From Acidobacteriota bacterium (GTDB taxonomy: Bacteria > Acidobacteriota > Terriglobia > Terriglobales > SCQP01): DNA of 64,000 nt. The notes under the pieces are model-generated. The model ran no database searches. It worked only from the letters and a program-made list of their open reading frames with translations, and had not been told where the DNA came from. The stretch spans positions 163,281 to 227,280 of the forward strand of contig DAIDIE010000043.1 in NCBI GenBank assembly GCA_027459505.1, written 5' to 3'. Below are positions 18,191 through 26,902 of this stretch, piece by piece. The translations under genes and the position numbers were made by a program. Positions within the stretch are counted from its first letter, which is position 1, and every line of letters begins with the position of its first letter.

Positions 18191-19114
18191 ATGAAAGCAG
18201 TGGTGCTTTCCATGACGACAACCTCATCCTTCCGTATTGCCCTCATCTTGCCGCTGTTCGGCATGTTGTTCCTCCACACGCAGAGAGCGGCCGCGCAGAA
18301 TGCTAGTGCAACGACTTCGAATCCGGGCGCCGCGGCAGGGCCGCTGCTCAATGTTTCGTTCACGGGAACCCATGAGGCGGGCGTCAACAGCATCGAAGTG
18401 GACCTCGCCACCGGTTACCAGTTCAACCCAAAATGGTCGCTCACCTTTGGCCTTCCTATCCTGACGACGACCGGCAGTGGCGTGAGCGCCAATGGCATTG
18501 GCGATAGCTATGGTTCGCTGAATTACCAGACGGGAAGCGCGATCCAGTCCACCAGCGCCTTCACCGTCTCGGCGCCTACCGGCAGCAAGACCAAGGGACT
18601 CACCAACGGCCATATGGGCGTCAGCCTTGACGAACGGCTGGAGACGGAAAACTTCACCGTCAATCCCTTTGTGGAAGTGGGCGTCGCCAACAACAATTCC
18701 TTGTCCGTGCTGCAGATCCGCCGTGTGCGCGCCTACAGCAGCAGCGGTGAGCAGGCCGACAGCCAGGCGGGACTAGGGTGGAGCGCCGGCGCGCTGAGCC
18801 TCAGCGTTGCCGGCTACGACGTCGCGGGCATCTCGCGCCAGATCGTCTACAGCCGCATTGCCGGCAGCAGCGCAGCCAGCAAGTCCCACTCCATGACCAA
18901 GCACGCCGCTCCCAACCTCGCATTGAAGAGCGTCTCCGGTCCCTCCACCTTGGTCAACGATTACGGAGCTGTGGGTGAACTGGACTACGACCTCACGCCC
19001 AACGTGAGCCTTGGCGCCAACTACGCCCGCAGTGTTTACTACGGCAGCAACAGCGCGTCGTTCTCGGTGAACTTTGACGTGATGGGCATGCTGCATCACG
19101 CGCAAAAGCACTAG
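18191..19114 (+). CDS. Probable outer-membrane beta-barrel protein
   Basis: A 307-residue protein with a signal peptide (IALILPLFGMLFLHTQRAAAQ). Alternating beta strands follow throughout (EVDLATGYQFNPKWSLTFGLPI, VNPFVEVGVAN, GAVGELDYDLTPNVSLGANYARSVYYG), ending in SASFSVNFDVMGM. This pattern fits an outer-membrane barrel of roughly 10-12 strands. The start may instead be ATG 18212; neither has a clear Shine-Dalgarno. No family assigned. Confidence 0.65.
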   Translation: MKAVVLSMTTTSSFRIALILPLFGMLFLHTQRAAAQNASATTSNPGAAAGPLLNVSFTGTHEAGVNSIEVDLATGYQFNPKWSLTFGLPILTTTGSGVSANGIGDSYGSLNYQTGSAIQSTSAFTVSAPTGSKTKGLTNGHMGVSLDERLETENFTVNPFVEVGVANNNSLSVLQIRRVRAYSSSGEQADSQAGLGWSAGALSLSVAGYDVAGISRQIVYSRIAGSSAASKSHSMTKHAAPNLALKSVSGPSTLVNDYGAVGELDYDLTPNVSLGANYARSVYYGSNSASFSVNFDVMGMLHHAQKH

Positions 19115-19300
19115 GGGATCATTCAATTCCACACTGGCTCTACCCTCGGTCCGCCCAGCGTGCGTCCCGGGCAGGTTCCGGGCGGCCACGCTCACAGCCG
19201 TTTGCTGCCAGGACAACCAGCTAAAAAAATGCCGGCATCGCTTTGGATGGCTCATTCGATCGCCAAGCATTAGCGTCCTGAGTTAAGGAGGTACAACTGT

Positions 19301-19816
19301 ATGGCTGGCCGATTCTTGCAACGCCGTGACCCATACTTGTCCGACCTGTTTCAATTCCGCCGCAACTTCGATGATTTGTTCACCCAGATGCTGCAGCCGT
19401 TGGGCGTCTCCAGCAGCGAGCAGCAACTGAACTTGGGCTGGGTTCCGGCGATGGAGTGCTCGCTGGACCAGAGCCAGAACAAGTACCATGTCCGCCTGGC
19501 CTTGCCGGGCGTCAAGCCCGACGAGGTCAATATCCAGGTGCATGGCAACGAGCTCACCATCAGCGGCGAGCGCCGTCAGGAGAGTGAACAGAAGCAGCGG
19601 CAGTACCTGCAGCGGGAGTTCAGCTATGGCGCCTTCGAGCGCAGCATCGCCTTGCCGGAGGGCATTGATCCCGACAAGATCGAAGCCCGCTTTGAGCAAG
19701 GGGTACTGAACATTACCGTGCCGCTTTCCGAAAAGGCTCAACCGAAACGTATTCAGATCCAGGGCGGCGAGTCTCAGCCCAGGCAGGTTTCCGCCAAGGC
19801 CGAGAAGGCTGCCTAA
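19301..19816 (+). CDS. Small heat-shock protein, Hsp20/alpha-crystallin family
   Basis: A 171-residue chaperone. The alpha-crystallin domain runs from about 45 to 145 (YHVRLALPGVKPDEVNIQVHGNELTISGERR...GAFERSIALPEGIDPDKIEARFEQGVLNITVP), including the G-V-L motif of the last strand. Such proteins form oligomers that hold unfolding proteins for refolding. A very strong ribosome-binding site (TAAGGAGGT) sits about 10 nt before the start. A rho-independent terminator follows about 165 nt downstream. It is the last host gene before the prophage boundary. Confidence 0.93.
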   Translation: MAGRFLQRRDPYLSDLFQFRRNFDDLFTQMLQPLGVSSSEQQLNLGWVPAMECSLDQSQNKYHVRLALPGVKPDEVNIQVHGNELTISGERRQESEQKQRQYLQREFSYGAFERSIALPEGIDPDKIEARFEQGVLNITVPLSEKAQPKRIQIQGGESQPRQVSAKAEKAA

Positions 19817-19979
19817 TGCAGGTGAGCTTGCGGCGGCTGCGAGGTTGTGGAGCAGGCTGGCTGCTCGCCACGTCCAAAGGTGTCTTCGGACTCGGCGTGG
19901 AAGCCAGTGCAAACTTAGGCCTCGCAAGAACACCCCTGGCGGGAAGCGCGCCTTAAAATGGCCTCACAGCAAAGAAAAA

Positions 19980-20010
19980 GGGCGGCCAGAACAGCGGCCG
20001 CCCTTCCTTT
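19980..20010 (+). terminator. Rho-independent terminator
   Basis: GGGCGGCC (19980-19987), an 8-nt loop, GGCCGCCC (19996-20003), then TTCCTTT. The 8-bp GC stem and T-rich tail fit termination of the hsp20 transcript just outside the prophage. Confidence 0.7.
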
Positions 20011-20021
20011 GAGCCTATTTG

Positions 20022-20040
20022 CAATGTCTGATAATGGATA
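20022..20040 (+). repeat. attL: 19-bp core, XerC arm plus central region
   Basis: CAATGTCTGATAATGGATA, identical to 55832-55850. Within it, 20024-20034 aligns to the XerC arm of dif and 20035-20040 (TGGATA) to the central region. The following 11 nt (ACAGGTCCCTT) do not resemble a XerD arm and are taken to be phage-derived. Confidence 0.85.
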
Positions 20041-20088
20041 ACAGGTCCCTTCAACGTTTCCCATTGCGGTGCCCTCAACGTCCACACT

Positions 20089-20373
20089 CTACTTCCGGCG
20101 CGGTGCCGCTGTCAACCTCGCGGGAGTAGCGGCCTTGAGCCTTCGTCGCTTCCACTGCGCGAGGTAGGCCGGGTAGGCCTTCCTGCAACCGCGGCACACG
20201 GCTCGTCCCGTCGCGCGTTTATGCCGCCCGCATCGATCGCACAACCCGAGCCGGCGGCGCCGTCGGCGCGTGCGTTGCATCGCCTCTCGCGCGCTGGCCA
20301 GGCACCGCTCACAGCGCGACCGGCCGGGTGCTGCGGAGGCCAAACAGCTCGAACACTTCTTCCGTGGTGGCAT
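20089..20373 (-). CDS. Small four-CxxC zinc-ribbon protein
   Basis: About 94 residues from ATG 20373 (MPPRKKCSSC...). Four CxxC pairs are spaced through a very Arg/Lys-rich chain (CSSC, CERC, CDRC, CRGC), consistent with two zinc ribbons binding nucleic acid. A GTG six codons upstream is an alternative start. It lies just inside attL, transcribed toward it, separate from the phage operons. Function unknown; a regulatory or DNA-binding role is inferred. Confidence 0.55.
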   Translation of the reverse strand: MPPRKKCSSCLASAAPGRSRCERCLASAREAMQRTRRRRRRLGLCDRCGRHKRATGRAVCRGCRKAYPAYLAQWKRRRLKAATPARLTAAPRRK

Positions 20374-21036
20374 CGGCCAGCAATATACCACACCAGCGGC
20401 GGAGGGTAACCCTCCTTACTTTTGCTGTCCGTTTCGGACCATTCTGAGTCCGTGCGGAGTTGAAGCGTCCCGCTTCCGTTTCCAGCCTTGGTCCTCGATG
20501 CATATTCACTTCAATGTTTACTTCAATGTTTGTGGAATCCGCGAAAGCGGCCGCTCGCGATAGGCCGGGCGGGGGAGAGCCCCGGGGGAGGGCGTTCCTC
20601 CGCGTGCAATGCTCGCGGCGCGACCGAGAGCAAATAAAAATCGAGAAATTACAGCGTTCGATGCAGAAATGGCTGCAAGTCGTTGATGTCACGCGAGTTG
20701 CGACGCGCGGAAAACGCGAAGCCACGCCGGTACGGCGCACTCCGGTTGGCGATGCTGCGATTGACGAATGGCGCTAAGGATGCGGCTGAGGCGGCCGCCG
20801 AAGGCGGCCGCCGGGAATTAGGCGAAATTCGGGCAATTTATAGGCGTTTTTCGGCAGAGAGTCGCAAAATCGGCGAAAAGCGCTGCGACACAGGCGTTTT
20901 CGGATACTGCGATCCGTAGACTGCGCGTTGCGGGGCTGTTGGCGGCGCTTATCTTGCCGATTCCCACGTGTGAGGGGCGCTTGTGCACTCGCAGCGATGG
21001 ACAACGGAGCCGGATCGGCGTAATTTCAAGTCACTC
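20374..21036. other. Left-end control region of the prophage
   Basis: No supported gene. It holds a tandem 12-bp repeat (20508-20531), two copies of the palindrome GGCGGCCGCC (20790-20799 and 20803-20812) that can fold together, and an AT-richer stretch (20813-20900) that may contain promoters. A regulatory or replication-origin role is possible but unproven. Confidence 0.45.
20508..20531. repeat. Tandem direct repeat ACTTCAATGTTT x2
   Basis: Two perfect, directly adjacent 12-bp copies (20508-20519, 20520-20531). An 11-bp match (ACTTCAATGTT) recurs at 45045-45055 in front of the secreted moron gene. On the minus strand the copies contain TTGAAG, a possible -35, followed 16 nt later by TATGCA. 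Confidence 0.7.
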
Positions 21037-21384
21037 ATGAGTCAGAATCCCGGCAGTCACGCGCACCCGGACGCTTCTGGCGCCGCGCCTCGCGTGGAGG
21101 CGCCCCTCGCGATCGAGCTCGACTCGATGGGCTGCGCAGTGCGGGTGTACGGGCGCCTGATCCGGCTCCCGGCGTCCGAATACCGGGTGCTCGCGCTGCT
21201 AACCGCGCGACCACTGAGGTGGCATACGGCAAGCAGCCTCGCCGAGACGGCGGCGCTGGGCATGAACGCGCTTCGGTGCGCGATATGCAGCTTGCGCATG
21301 AAGCTGCCGCCTGGAACGATCGCCAGCCGGTACCGTCTGGGCTACCGTATCTCGCCGGTGGCGATGAAGGCCTCACTCAATTAG
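21037..21384 (+). CDS. Winged-helix DNA-binding protein (OmpR/PhoB C-terminal type)
   Basis: A 115-residue protein. Residues from about 35 to the end match the transcriptional-regulatory C-terminal fold: VRVYGRLIRLPASEYRVLAL (strand then helix), HTASSLAETAALGMNALRCA (recognition-helix region), RYRLGYRIS (wing). There is no receiver domain, so it is a stand-alone regulator and the only candidate transcriptional regulator I recognise in the prophage. A frame extends up to GTG 20983, but ATG 21037 is preferred. It precedes the chain of small overlapping genes. Confidence 0.65.
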   Translation: MSQNPGSHAHPDASGAAPRVEAPLAIELDSMGCAVRVYGRLIRLPASEYRVLALLTARPLRWHTASSLAETAALGMNALRCAICSLRMKLPPGTIASRYRLGYRISPVAMKASLN

Positions 21385-21797
21385 CCATCCTGTGCACTGC
21401 CTGCCGGATTTCTCCGTCACCGCAACAGGGCAAGTGGCGAAGGGTGTGCGGCACCTGACCTAACGGTCAGATTATGTCTAAAAAAAACAATTGCCGAGGC
21501 CGGCGAAAACGCGCGCACAGTGGGAGGTGTGCTCGCGCGCTTCCCGAGGCTAACCTGCCTTGACCAGCGCGTGACGCGGCGCCCCGGCGGCGCCGGCGAC
21601 AACGGGGAACACATCGCCACGGCAACGGCGTCGCCCTTCGGGGCCACCAGCCAGAGCCCATGCGACGCAAGTAGTCCGTTTGGCGATCCGGCGCCGCTTC
21701 CAATCCTTCCAGGACCAGGCGTCGCGGGCTCGATACGACTAGGGCCGCGATCTTGTCGTCTCCACGTTCGCGCACCCGTCTATCTTCCCCTTCCCGT
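21385..21797. other. Gap with a small palindrome, no confident gene
   Basis: CTGACC-TAAC-GGTCAG (21455-21470) is an operator-like palindrome directly before ATG 21474, which opens a frame of only 29 codons. A 93-codon plus frame (21520-21801) ends with an ATGA overlap on the next gene, but its second half has low third-position GC. A 127-codon minus frame (21467-21850) has more balanced composition. Neither is convincing. Confidence 0.4.
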
Positions 21798-22091
21798 ATG
21801 AATCGAACAGCTTCCGCCGGAACGCCGGTGCTGACACCGAGCCGTCGCATCGCGTATTACGCCTCCGCGCGCGTTCGTAGCCGGTTGCTGCGCAATGAGG
21901 CACGGCTTGTCTGCGAGCACGGGCGCGAGTACTTGATTCTTTTGCGAGAGCCCCCCGAGGTCGAACAGCGGCGCCACATCGACTCGGGACCGCCGGCGCC
22001 GGGCCAGACCGATATCCTCCGATTCGCACACGTCGCCGGAGACAAACACCTTTGGGCCGCCGCGCGCGTACGCGTCGAGGCCTTCGCGTGA
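21798..22091 (+). CDS. Small phage protein, unknown
   Basis: 97 residues beginning MNRTASAGTPVLTPS, with high third-position GC supporting coding. No recognised domain. It is the first of five genes joined by 4-nt overlaps: its stop overlaps the GTG start of the next (GTGA at 22088). Confidence 0.55.
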   Translation: MNRTASAGTPVLTPSRRIAYYASARVRSRLLRNEARLVCEHGREYLILLREPPEVEQRRHIDSGPPAPGQTDILRFAHVAGDKHLWAAARVRVEAFA

Positions 22092-22306
22092 AGGGCGGCC
22101 GACGCCCCTGTCGAGAAAGCGGCGCGCCGCTTTCGCATTCCGTAAGGCAGGCCATCGAGGCCATCGGCGATGCGACCAGCGAGGCCATCACGACCTCAGA
22201 ACGCGACATGTTTCCTCAGGACGCGGCGGCGCTGCTTGATGTACTAAAGCCGCTGCGGGCCATTCGAAATACGGTAGACACACTACTGGAGGCCGACGGG
22301 CAATGA
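22088..22306 (+). CDS. Small phage protein, unknown (GTG start)
   Basis: 72 residues. The GTG start overlaps the upstream TGA (GTGA), and the stop overlaps the next ATG (ATGA at 22303). The second half (SHSVRQAIEAIGDATSEAITTSERDMFPQDAAALLDVLKP) is helical. No family recognised. Confidence 0.6.
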   Translation: MKGGRRPCRESGAPLSHSVRQAIEAIGDATSEAITTSERDMFPQDAAALLDVLKPLRAIRNTVDTLLEADGQ

Positions 22307-22482
22307 GAGCCGTCTGCCTGCACATGATGTCGCACTGGATCGCCGGACGCCTGCTGTGCAATTACTGCTTTTCGGACCTGACTCCGGATCGGCTTCGCGC
22401 ACCCGAGCGCAAAACGGCCGCGCCGGCAACGCCCGCACGCGGGGCGGACACTCGCGAGCAGTTGGAGGACTTTTTCAGATGA
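22303..22482 (+). CDS. Small His/Cys-containing phage protein, 59 residues
   Basis: Starts MRAVCLHMMSHWIAGRLLC and ends REQLEDFFR. It fits exactly between neighbours through ATGA overlaps at both ends (22303 and 22479), which is the main support. The Cys/His residues near the N-terminus (C5, H7, H11, C19, C22) could bind a metal. Unknown function. Confidence 0.6.
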   Translation: MRAVCLHMMSHWIAGRLLCNYCFSDLTPDRLRAPERKTAAPATPARGADTREQLEDFFR

Positions 22483-22730
22483 ACATCGAAGTGGGATCGG
22501 CAGAAGGCGCGGGCGAACGCTTCATAGGCGTCCGGTTCAGCGGTGAGGGCGCGGCGTTTGAAGCCACCATGCGTATTGAGGACGCCGAAGCGCTCTCGCG
22601 TACCATCGCCGCGGAGGTGCAGCGGCTGCGGCCTCAAGCGCTGATCGTGGCGCCCCCTCCTGCGAAGGACCTCGGAGAGGCGCTGCAACGCGTCGACGCG
22701 GCGATGGCCGCCGTCAAGCAGGTCAATTGA
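22479..22730 (+). CDS. Small phage protein, unknown
   Basis: 83 residues beginning MNIEVGSAEGAGERFIGVRF. ATGA overlap with the gene before and TTGA overlap with the gene after. A beta-rich N-terminal half is followed by a helix (EDAEALSRTIAAEVQRLRP). No family recognised. Confidence 0.6.
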   Translation: MNIEVGSAEGAGERFIGVRFSGEGAAFEATMRIEDAEALSRTIAAEVQRLRPQALIVAPPPAKDLGEALQRVDAAMAAVKQVN

Positions 22731-22942
22731 GCCGGCGCCGGCCGCGGACGCTGCTTTCGGCGCTCGGGCGCCTGGCGCGAGACCGCCGCGTGTCCGCCGG
22801 CATCCAGATTCGCGCGTGCGAGCTGCTTATGGTCGTGCACGGCTTCAAGTTGCCGGCGCCGGCCGCGCCGGTGAAGCGAGGGAAGCCGACGAAGGCCGAC
22901 CGAGAGGACGGCGCGCGGCTACGGAGGCTGCTGCACGCGTAG
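22727..22942 (+). CDS. Small basic phage protein, TTG start
   Basis: 71 residues starting with TTG in a TTGA overlap with the preceding stop, then SRRRPRTLLSALGRLARDRR. Rich in Arg and Lys, suggesting nucleic-acid binding. The TTG start is supported by the same overlap pattern elsewhere in this phage (26899, 52596). Confidence 0.55.
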   Translation: MSRRRPRTLLSALGRLARDRRVSAGIQIRACELLMVVHGFKLPAPAAPVKRGKPTKADREDGARLRRLLHA

Positions 22943-23045
22943 TCGACGCCAGCGGCTGCAACGATTTTTGTTGTACAACCATCTCGGCCGCGGGGGCCGA
23001 TATATACCCCGCTCCGCGGCGGCAAGCGCCGCATAGGAGAACAGA

Positions 23046-23588
23046 ATGCGAACGATTGCTGCAGGAAATCTTGCGGGGCCCCCGCAGGTCTCCAACACCG
23101 CCATCACGACCGCTCAGATTTTTGCGATTTACGCCAACCAAGCCGCGACGACCACGCCTGTCCTGGTCACACTGCCTGGCAGCTTGCGGTTTGACGGCAA
23201 GCCGTTCCGGCTGAGGGCCTCCGGATGGGCCACCGTCGGCGGCACGTCTCCGACGCTGAACGTGACACTCTACGAAGGCAGCTCGTTGACCCCGGGGAGC
23301 AACACCGTGCTGGCGGCGCTCGGGAGCGCCCAGGCGGTCACCACGGCCGCCAGTTACCCGTGGGCGATTGAGGCCGTCCTGCAGGGAGACAGCAAGAGCA
23401 AGATTCTGCAGGGGCGCTTTTCCGTGACGCTCGATAACGTCGTCAGCGCATGGGCCGCGCTCACCAACGCCCCGACCAGCATCGATCTCTTGACCGAAGG
23501 TAGCTTGCAATTCTGCGTGGGCGTGACTTTCGGGGTGGCCAACGCCGCCAACCTCGCGCAGTTGGACGCGCTGATCATCGAGGGCTAA
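23046..23588 (+). CDS. Putative phage structural protein, beta-rich
   Basis: 180 residues, mainly small and beta-forming (LRFDGKPFRLRASGWATVGGTSPTLNVTLYEGSSLTPGSN), resembling decoration or minor virion proteins. A clear ribosome-binding site (TAGGAG) precedes the ATG. TTGTAC and TATATA around 22970-23005 may form its promoter. It opens the late transcription unit. Function inferred only from composition and position. Confidence 0.6.
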   Translation: MRTIAAGNLAGPPQVSNTAITTAQIFAIYANQAATTTPVLVTLPGSLRFDGKPFRLRASGWATVGGTSPTLNVTLYEGSSLTPGSNTVLAALGSAQAVTTAASYPWAIEAVLQGDSKSKILQGRFSVTLDNVVSAWAALTNAPTSIDLLTEGSLQFCVGVTFGVANAANLAQLDALIIEG

Positions 23589-23656
23589 CGTTCCCGACCA
23601 GCGGCGCGTGACTCCCTTCGCGGCGCGCGCCAATCTTCTCCTCTCCCCGTCTCCTT

Positions 23657-23887
23657 ATGGACCCGTTGCCTTTGCCCCTCCTCCGGCCGCGCCGGCGCGG
23701 CATCTTCACGTCTTCGCTGCGCAAGCGTGCGCCGCAGCCGTGCTCATTCCACCAGTTCCGCGCGGCGGCTATGGAACGGCTGCAGGCGCGGCCGGGCCTT
23801 GCGGAGCTGCCACGCAAGGAGCGGCGCCGCATCGCGTCGGAATGGGCGCGACGCGCCAAGAAGGCGCAGCGGCAGCAACGGCCGTAG
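23657..23887 (+). CDS. Small basic phage protein
   Basis: 76 residues; the second half is a strongly basic helix (RKERRRIASEWARRAKKAQRQQRP). No domain recognised. It lies between the beta-rich protein and two other small genes upstream of the terminase, the usual place for small terminase or accessory packaging subunits, but no TerS signature is visible. Confidence 0.45.
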   Translation: MDPLPLPLLRPRRRGIFTSSLRKRAPQPCSFHQFRAAAMERLQARPGLAELPRKERRRIASEWARRAKKAQRQQRP

Positions 23888-23919
23888 GCCGCACGTTTAC
23901 CACGTTCTACAGGACACCC

Positions 23920-24252
23920 ATGGCTCAAGTGCACGACACCGCCGCCCACGCGCTGGGAACACCGAAACGCCGCGAGGCGACGGCCGCGGCCAGCAAGCGC
24001 GAGAAGGGCGGAAAGCCGAAGCGCCGCGTCACCGGCATGCGGATTCACAAAGCCGCCGACGGCAGCTACAGCGTGCGGCATGAGCACGAAGGCGAACAGA
24101 CGGCGGCCGAAGCGCCAACGATGCTGCCCGACACCGACGCGCTGCACGACCATATCGAGGCGCAGATGGGCGAGCCGAACCCAGGAGAGGACCAGGACGA
24201 GGACAACGAGCCCGTCAGTGGGCAAGGAGGGGCTGATGGCCAAGCGCAATAA
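23920..24252 (+). CDS. Small charged phage protein
   Basis: 110 residues from ATG 23920 (MAQVHDTAAHALGTPKRREA). A basic N-terminal half (SKREKGGKPKRRVTGMRIHK) is followed by an acidic tail (GEPNPGEDQDEDNEPVSG). The frame runs further upstream without coding character. Its 3' end overlaps the next gene by 17 nt. Confidence 0.55.
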   Translation: MAQVHDTAAHALGTPKRREATAAASKREKGGKPKRRVTGMRIHKAADGSYSVRHEHEGEQTAAEAPTMLPDTDALHDHIEAQMGEPNPGEDQDEDNEPVSGQGGADGQAQ

Positions 24253-24445
24253 CCCAAGCCTCTACCGCGCTCTGCACCACCTGCGCGAGGGAGGCCTCCA
24301 TAAGGCGCTCCACGTTCCGCTCGATGAAGACATTCCGGAGGCGCGCGTCGAGCGAGCCACGCACTCGCCGAACCCCCACGTGGAGCACATGGCGCGAATG
24401 GCTCTGACGATGGAGGGATTCCACCATACCGGCAAAAAGAAGTAA
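24236..24445 (+). CDS. Small His-rich phage protein
   Basis: 69 residues, MAKRNNPSLYRALHHLREGG..., preceded by a strong Shine-Dalgarno (AAGGAGGGG). It ends 10 nt before the terminase gene, so it is probably co-translated with packaging functions. No family recognised. Confidence 0.6.
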   Translation: MAKRNNPSLYRALHHLREGGLHKALHVPLDEDIPEARVERATHSPNPHVEHMARMALTMEGFHHTGKKK

Positions 24446-24455
24446 AGCCACGGGC

Positions 24456-26399
24456 GTGGCAATGCCGGTGGCGCCAGAAGCGCCAGCAAAGCAGCGCCGA
24501 GGGCGGCCGCCTAAAGCCGGGGTCAGCGACCACGACCGCGAATGGCTGCGCTGGCGCGCAATGACAGATCTGTACTTCCTCTGCAAGGAAGTGCTCGGCT
24601 ACCGGCTGCTGACCGAGGAGACGCATCGCGAGCTCTGCGACGCGTTCGTGCATAAGGATTCGAGCTGGCGTTGCGCGGCATGCGGCGCGATATTCATTCC
24701 CGACCTGGTTTATCAACCAGGGCTGCGCGCCTTGGCTGATGGGACATGGTCTCTGCACCCGAACGGCCAGCGCGCCCGCGGCGACAGGTGCGAATGCGGG
24801 GGTCTGTTAAGGCGGCGATCGATACCCGACCAGGATGCGGTCAAGGAACGGCTGATCTTCTTTCCGCGCGGCGGCTTCAAGAGCTCCATCGACGTCGGTG
24901 ACATCGTTCAGTGGATCCTCAACTTTCCGGCTGAGGTCACGATCCAGCTCCTGACAGGAGACGAAGACCTGGCTTTCGCGCTCCAAGGCGAGGCCGTCGC
25001 GCATTTCGTCAGGAAAGAGACCGTCAGCGATCTGCAGGCGCTCTTCCCGGAGCTTTGCGTCGCCAGCGACCGCGGTACGACAGAAGAATTTGTTTGCCCG
25101 CTCCGCAAGGCGTCGCCCAGCGCGGCGGGCAAGAAAGACCCGACGCTGCGCTCAAGTTCCCTATTGGGGAGCGCCGCTGGTTGGCACCCGTGGATCATGA
25201 AATTCGATGATCCAGTCACGGAGACCAACAGCGAGTCGGAGTACATGCTTGGGAAGATATGCGATCGCCGCAACGCGGTGCGACCGCTGCTGCGCATTGG
25301 AGGGTATACCGATCAGATCGGCACGACCTACGACGCCAGCGATGCCAACTGCACGGTACTCCGTGAAGCGATGCAGGCAGCCGGTATGGAGGCCATGCCG
25401 GATTGGGGCCGCACACAGATGGGCGACTTCGCCTACTTTGCACGGCCGGCCTGGGAGCTGACGCCCGAGGCGAAAGCCAAAGGGCTCGACAAGCCGGAAC
25501 GGTTGATGGAGATCAAGCCGGGCGACGTGAAGCTGCTGTTCCCGGTTGACGGCGAAGGAAACCCGGCACAAACATTCGAGTTCCTCGCGAAGATGCGGGC
25601 GCCGTCGCGGCAGCGGTTACTGTGGGCGCAGTACCTGCTGAACCCCTACGCCGCCGCCGGCGCGGTGATCACGCGCGCGGAAATCGACGCGCTGCGCGTG
25701 CCGTGGACGCAGCTTCCGCAGCCGACGCAAGGTTACACCGTCCTCTGGTGGGACCTCGCGTACAGCAAGCCAGGCGCGAAGTGGGTACGCGACTACACCG
25801 TTGGCGTTTACGCCCAGGTGGTGTTCGACCGGCTGTTCGTGCTGAAGATCGTGCGCGGCAAGTTTTTGCCGGACGACACCGCTCACCAGATCGTGGCTGC
25901 CCAGCGCAGCATGCAGGCGGACCGGCTGTGCATCGAGGACACGCTGGGCAGCCGTTACCTGATGAACGAAATGTCACGTCAGGCGGAAACGATGCAGCTC
26001 GACTTCCGGCCGGAGTTCGTCACGATCGACGTGACGGAGCAAGCCAAGCTGATCCGCTACAACGAGCTGCAGCCGCTGGTGCGAACCAAGCGGCTTCTGT
26101 TCAGCGACCAGCTCGACCACTGGAGCGATACGGTGGACGAGATGACGCAGTTCCGGACCATCCGGCACAAAGACATTGCGGACGCGATCGGGCAGATCCG
26201 GCAGAAGTTCATGTCGACGTCGGTCGCCGTTCGTACACAAGCCCAAGTGGACGAGGATCTGCGGCGCAAAGACGCACACGACCGGGCCTACGGACTCGGA
26301 ATTTATGCTCCCGTAGTTGAGGAGCCTGCAGTCGCACCAGCTCCGGAGCCCGCGGCACCCTGGGGACTTGAGGACATCCTGGGAGGGCTGCGTGGCTGA
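24456..26399 (+). CDS. terL: Terminase large subunit
   Basis: A 647-residue packaging motor and nuclease that threads DNA into the prohead through the portal. The ATPase P-loop reads FFPRGGFKSS (K142), a variant of the usual GKS/T form also seen in short-tailed phages. RLIFFPRGG starts the ATPase core, and LLTGDEDLAFAL follows. The RNase H-like nuclease is marked by VLWWDLAYSKPG and LCIEDTLGSRYL. Unusual: about 45 residues between the N-terminal helix region and the P-loop contain C73xxC76 and C112xC114, a zinc-ribbon-like insertion. The downstream gene starts inside the last codons. Confidence 0.9.
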   Translation: MAMPVAPEAPAKQRRGRPPKAGVSDHDREWLRWRAMTDLYFLCKEVLGYRLLTEETHRELCDAFVHKDSSWRCAACGAIFIPDLVYQPGLRALADGTWSLHPNGQRARGDRCECGGLLRRRSIPDQDAVKERLIFFPRGGFKSSIDVGDIVQWILNFPAEVTIQLLTGDEDLAFALQGEAVAHFVRKETVSDLQALFPELCVASDRGTTEEFVCPLRKASPSAAGKKDPTLRSSSLLGSAAGWHPWIMKFDDPVTETNSESEYMLGKICDRRNAVRPLLRIGGYTDQIGTTYDASDANCTVLREAMQAAGMEAMPDWGRTQMGDFAYFARPAWELTPEAKAKGLDKPERLMEIKPGDVKLLFPVDGEGNPAQTFEFLAKMRAPSRQRLLWAQYLLNPYAAAGAVITRAEIDALRVPWTQLPQPTQGYTVLWWDLAYSKPGAKWVRDYTVGVYAQVVFDRLFVLKIVRGKFLPDDTAHQIVAAQRSMQADRLCIEDTLGSRYLMNEMSRQAETMQLDFRPEFVTIDVTEQAKLIRYNELQPLVRTKRLLFSDQLDHWSDTVDEMTQFRTIRHKDIADAIGQIRQKFMSTSVAVRTQAQVDEDLRRKDAHDRAYGLGIYAPVVEEPAVAPAPEPAAPWGLEDILGGLRG

Positions 26400-26646
26400 G
26401 GGCGAACGCAAGTTCTTTGGCGCGTTCGAGCGCGGGACCTATCGCGGGCCAGGGTCCGATTACGAGGTCCACATCGTGCCGGTGGTTGATTCCGCCGCGG
26501 ATGAACCGCAAGCGGCGGAGGGCCACGCGCTAGCGGGCATCTGCACCTGCCATTACAACGTTGTCTACCTGCGGGAACAAAATTGGCCGACCGTTGTGCA
26601 TGACGCCCCCGAAGGGCAAACCTATGTTGACGAGCTTCTCCGATAA
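26392..26646 (+). CDS. Small phage protein, GTG start
   Basis: 84 residues beginning (V)AEGERKFFGAFERGTYRGPG, with GTG 26392 overlapping the terL stop by 8 nt. Contains a short Cys/His pair (CTCHYN). Placed between terminase and portal; no recognised domain. Confidence 0.6.
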   Translation: MAEGERKFFGAFERGTYRGPGSDYEVHIVPVVDSAADEPQAAEGHALAGICTCHYNVVYLREQNWPTVVHDAPEGQTYVDELLR

Positions 26647-26902
26647 GGCCGTTGAGCCGCGGATAGTGAGCGTGCTGGATCCGTTCTTGCGGTTGCCCGA
26701 AGTCTGGCGCCGGCTGCGCCGGCCCGAAGGTGTGCACATCGCCGCAGAACCGCCGGCCGGGGCGCTCGCCGGCGAAGTGCCGCGCACTCCGCAATGCGTG
26801 CGTATAGTGCAATGGCTGCCGAACGAACATCCGGCCGCGCCGGTTGATGGGGCTTCCGGGACGGACTGCCTCTCGGTAACCGTCGAGGTGGGCAGCGCTT
26901 GA
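26624..26902 (+). CDS. Small phage protein, unknown
   Basis: 92 residues from ATG 26624 (MLTSFSDKAVEPRIVSVLDPF). Overlaps the preceding gene by 23 nt and the following portal gene by a TTGA tetranucleotide. No family recognised. Confidence 0.5.
   Translation: MLTSFSDKAVEPRIVSVLDPFLRLPEVWRRLRRPEGVHIAAEPPAGALAGEVPRTPQCVRIVQWLPNEHPAAPVDGASGTDCLSVTVEVGSA

Noticed and set aside
21467..21850. 127-codon minus-strand frame with fairly natural composition
   Set aside because: It opposes the direction of the surrounding genes and overlaps the start of a better supported gene; left undecided, not listed as a gene.
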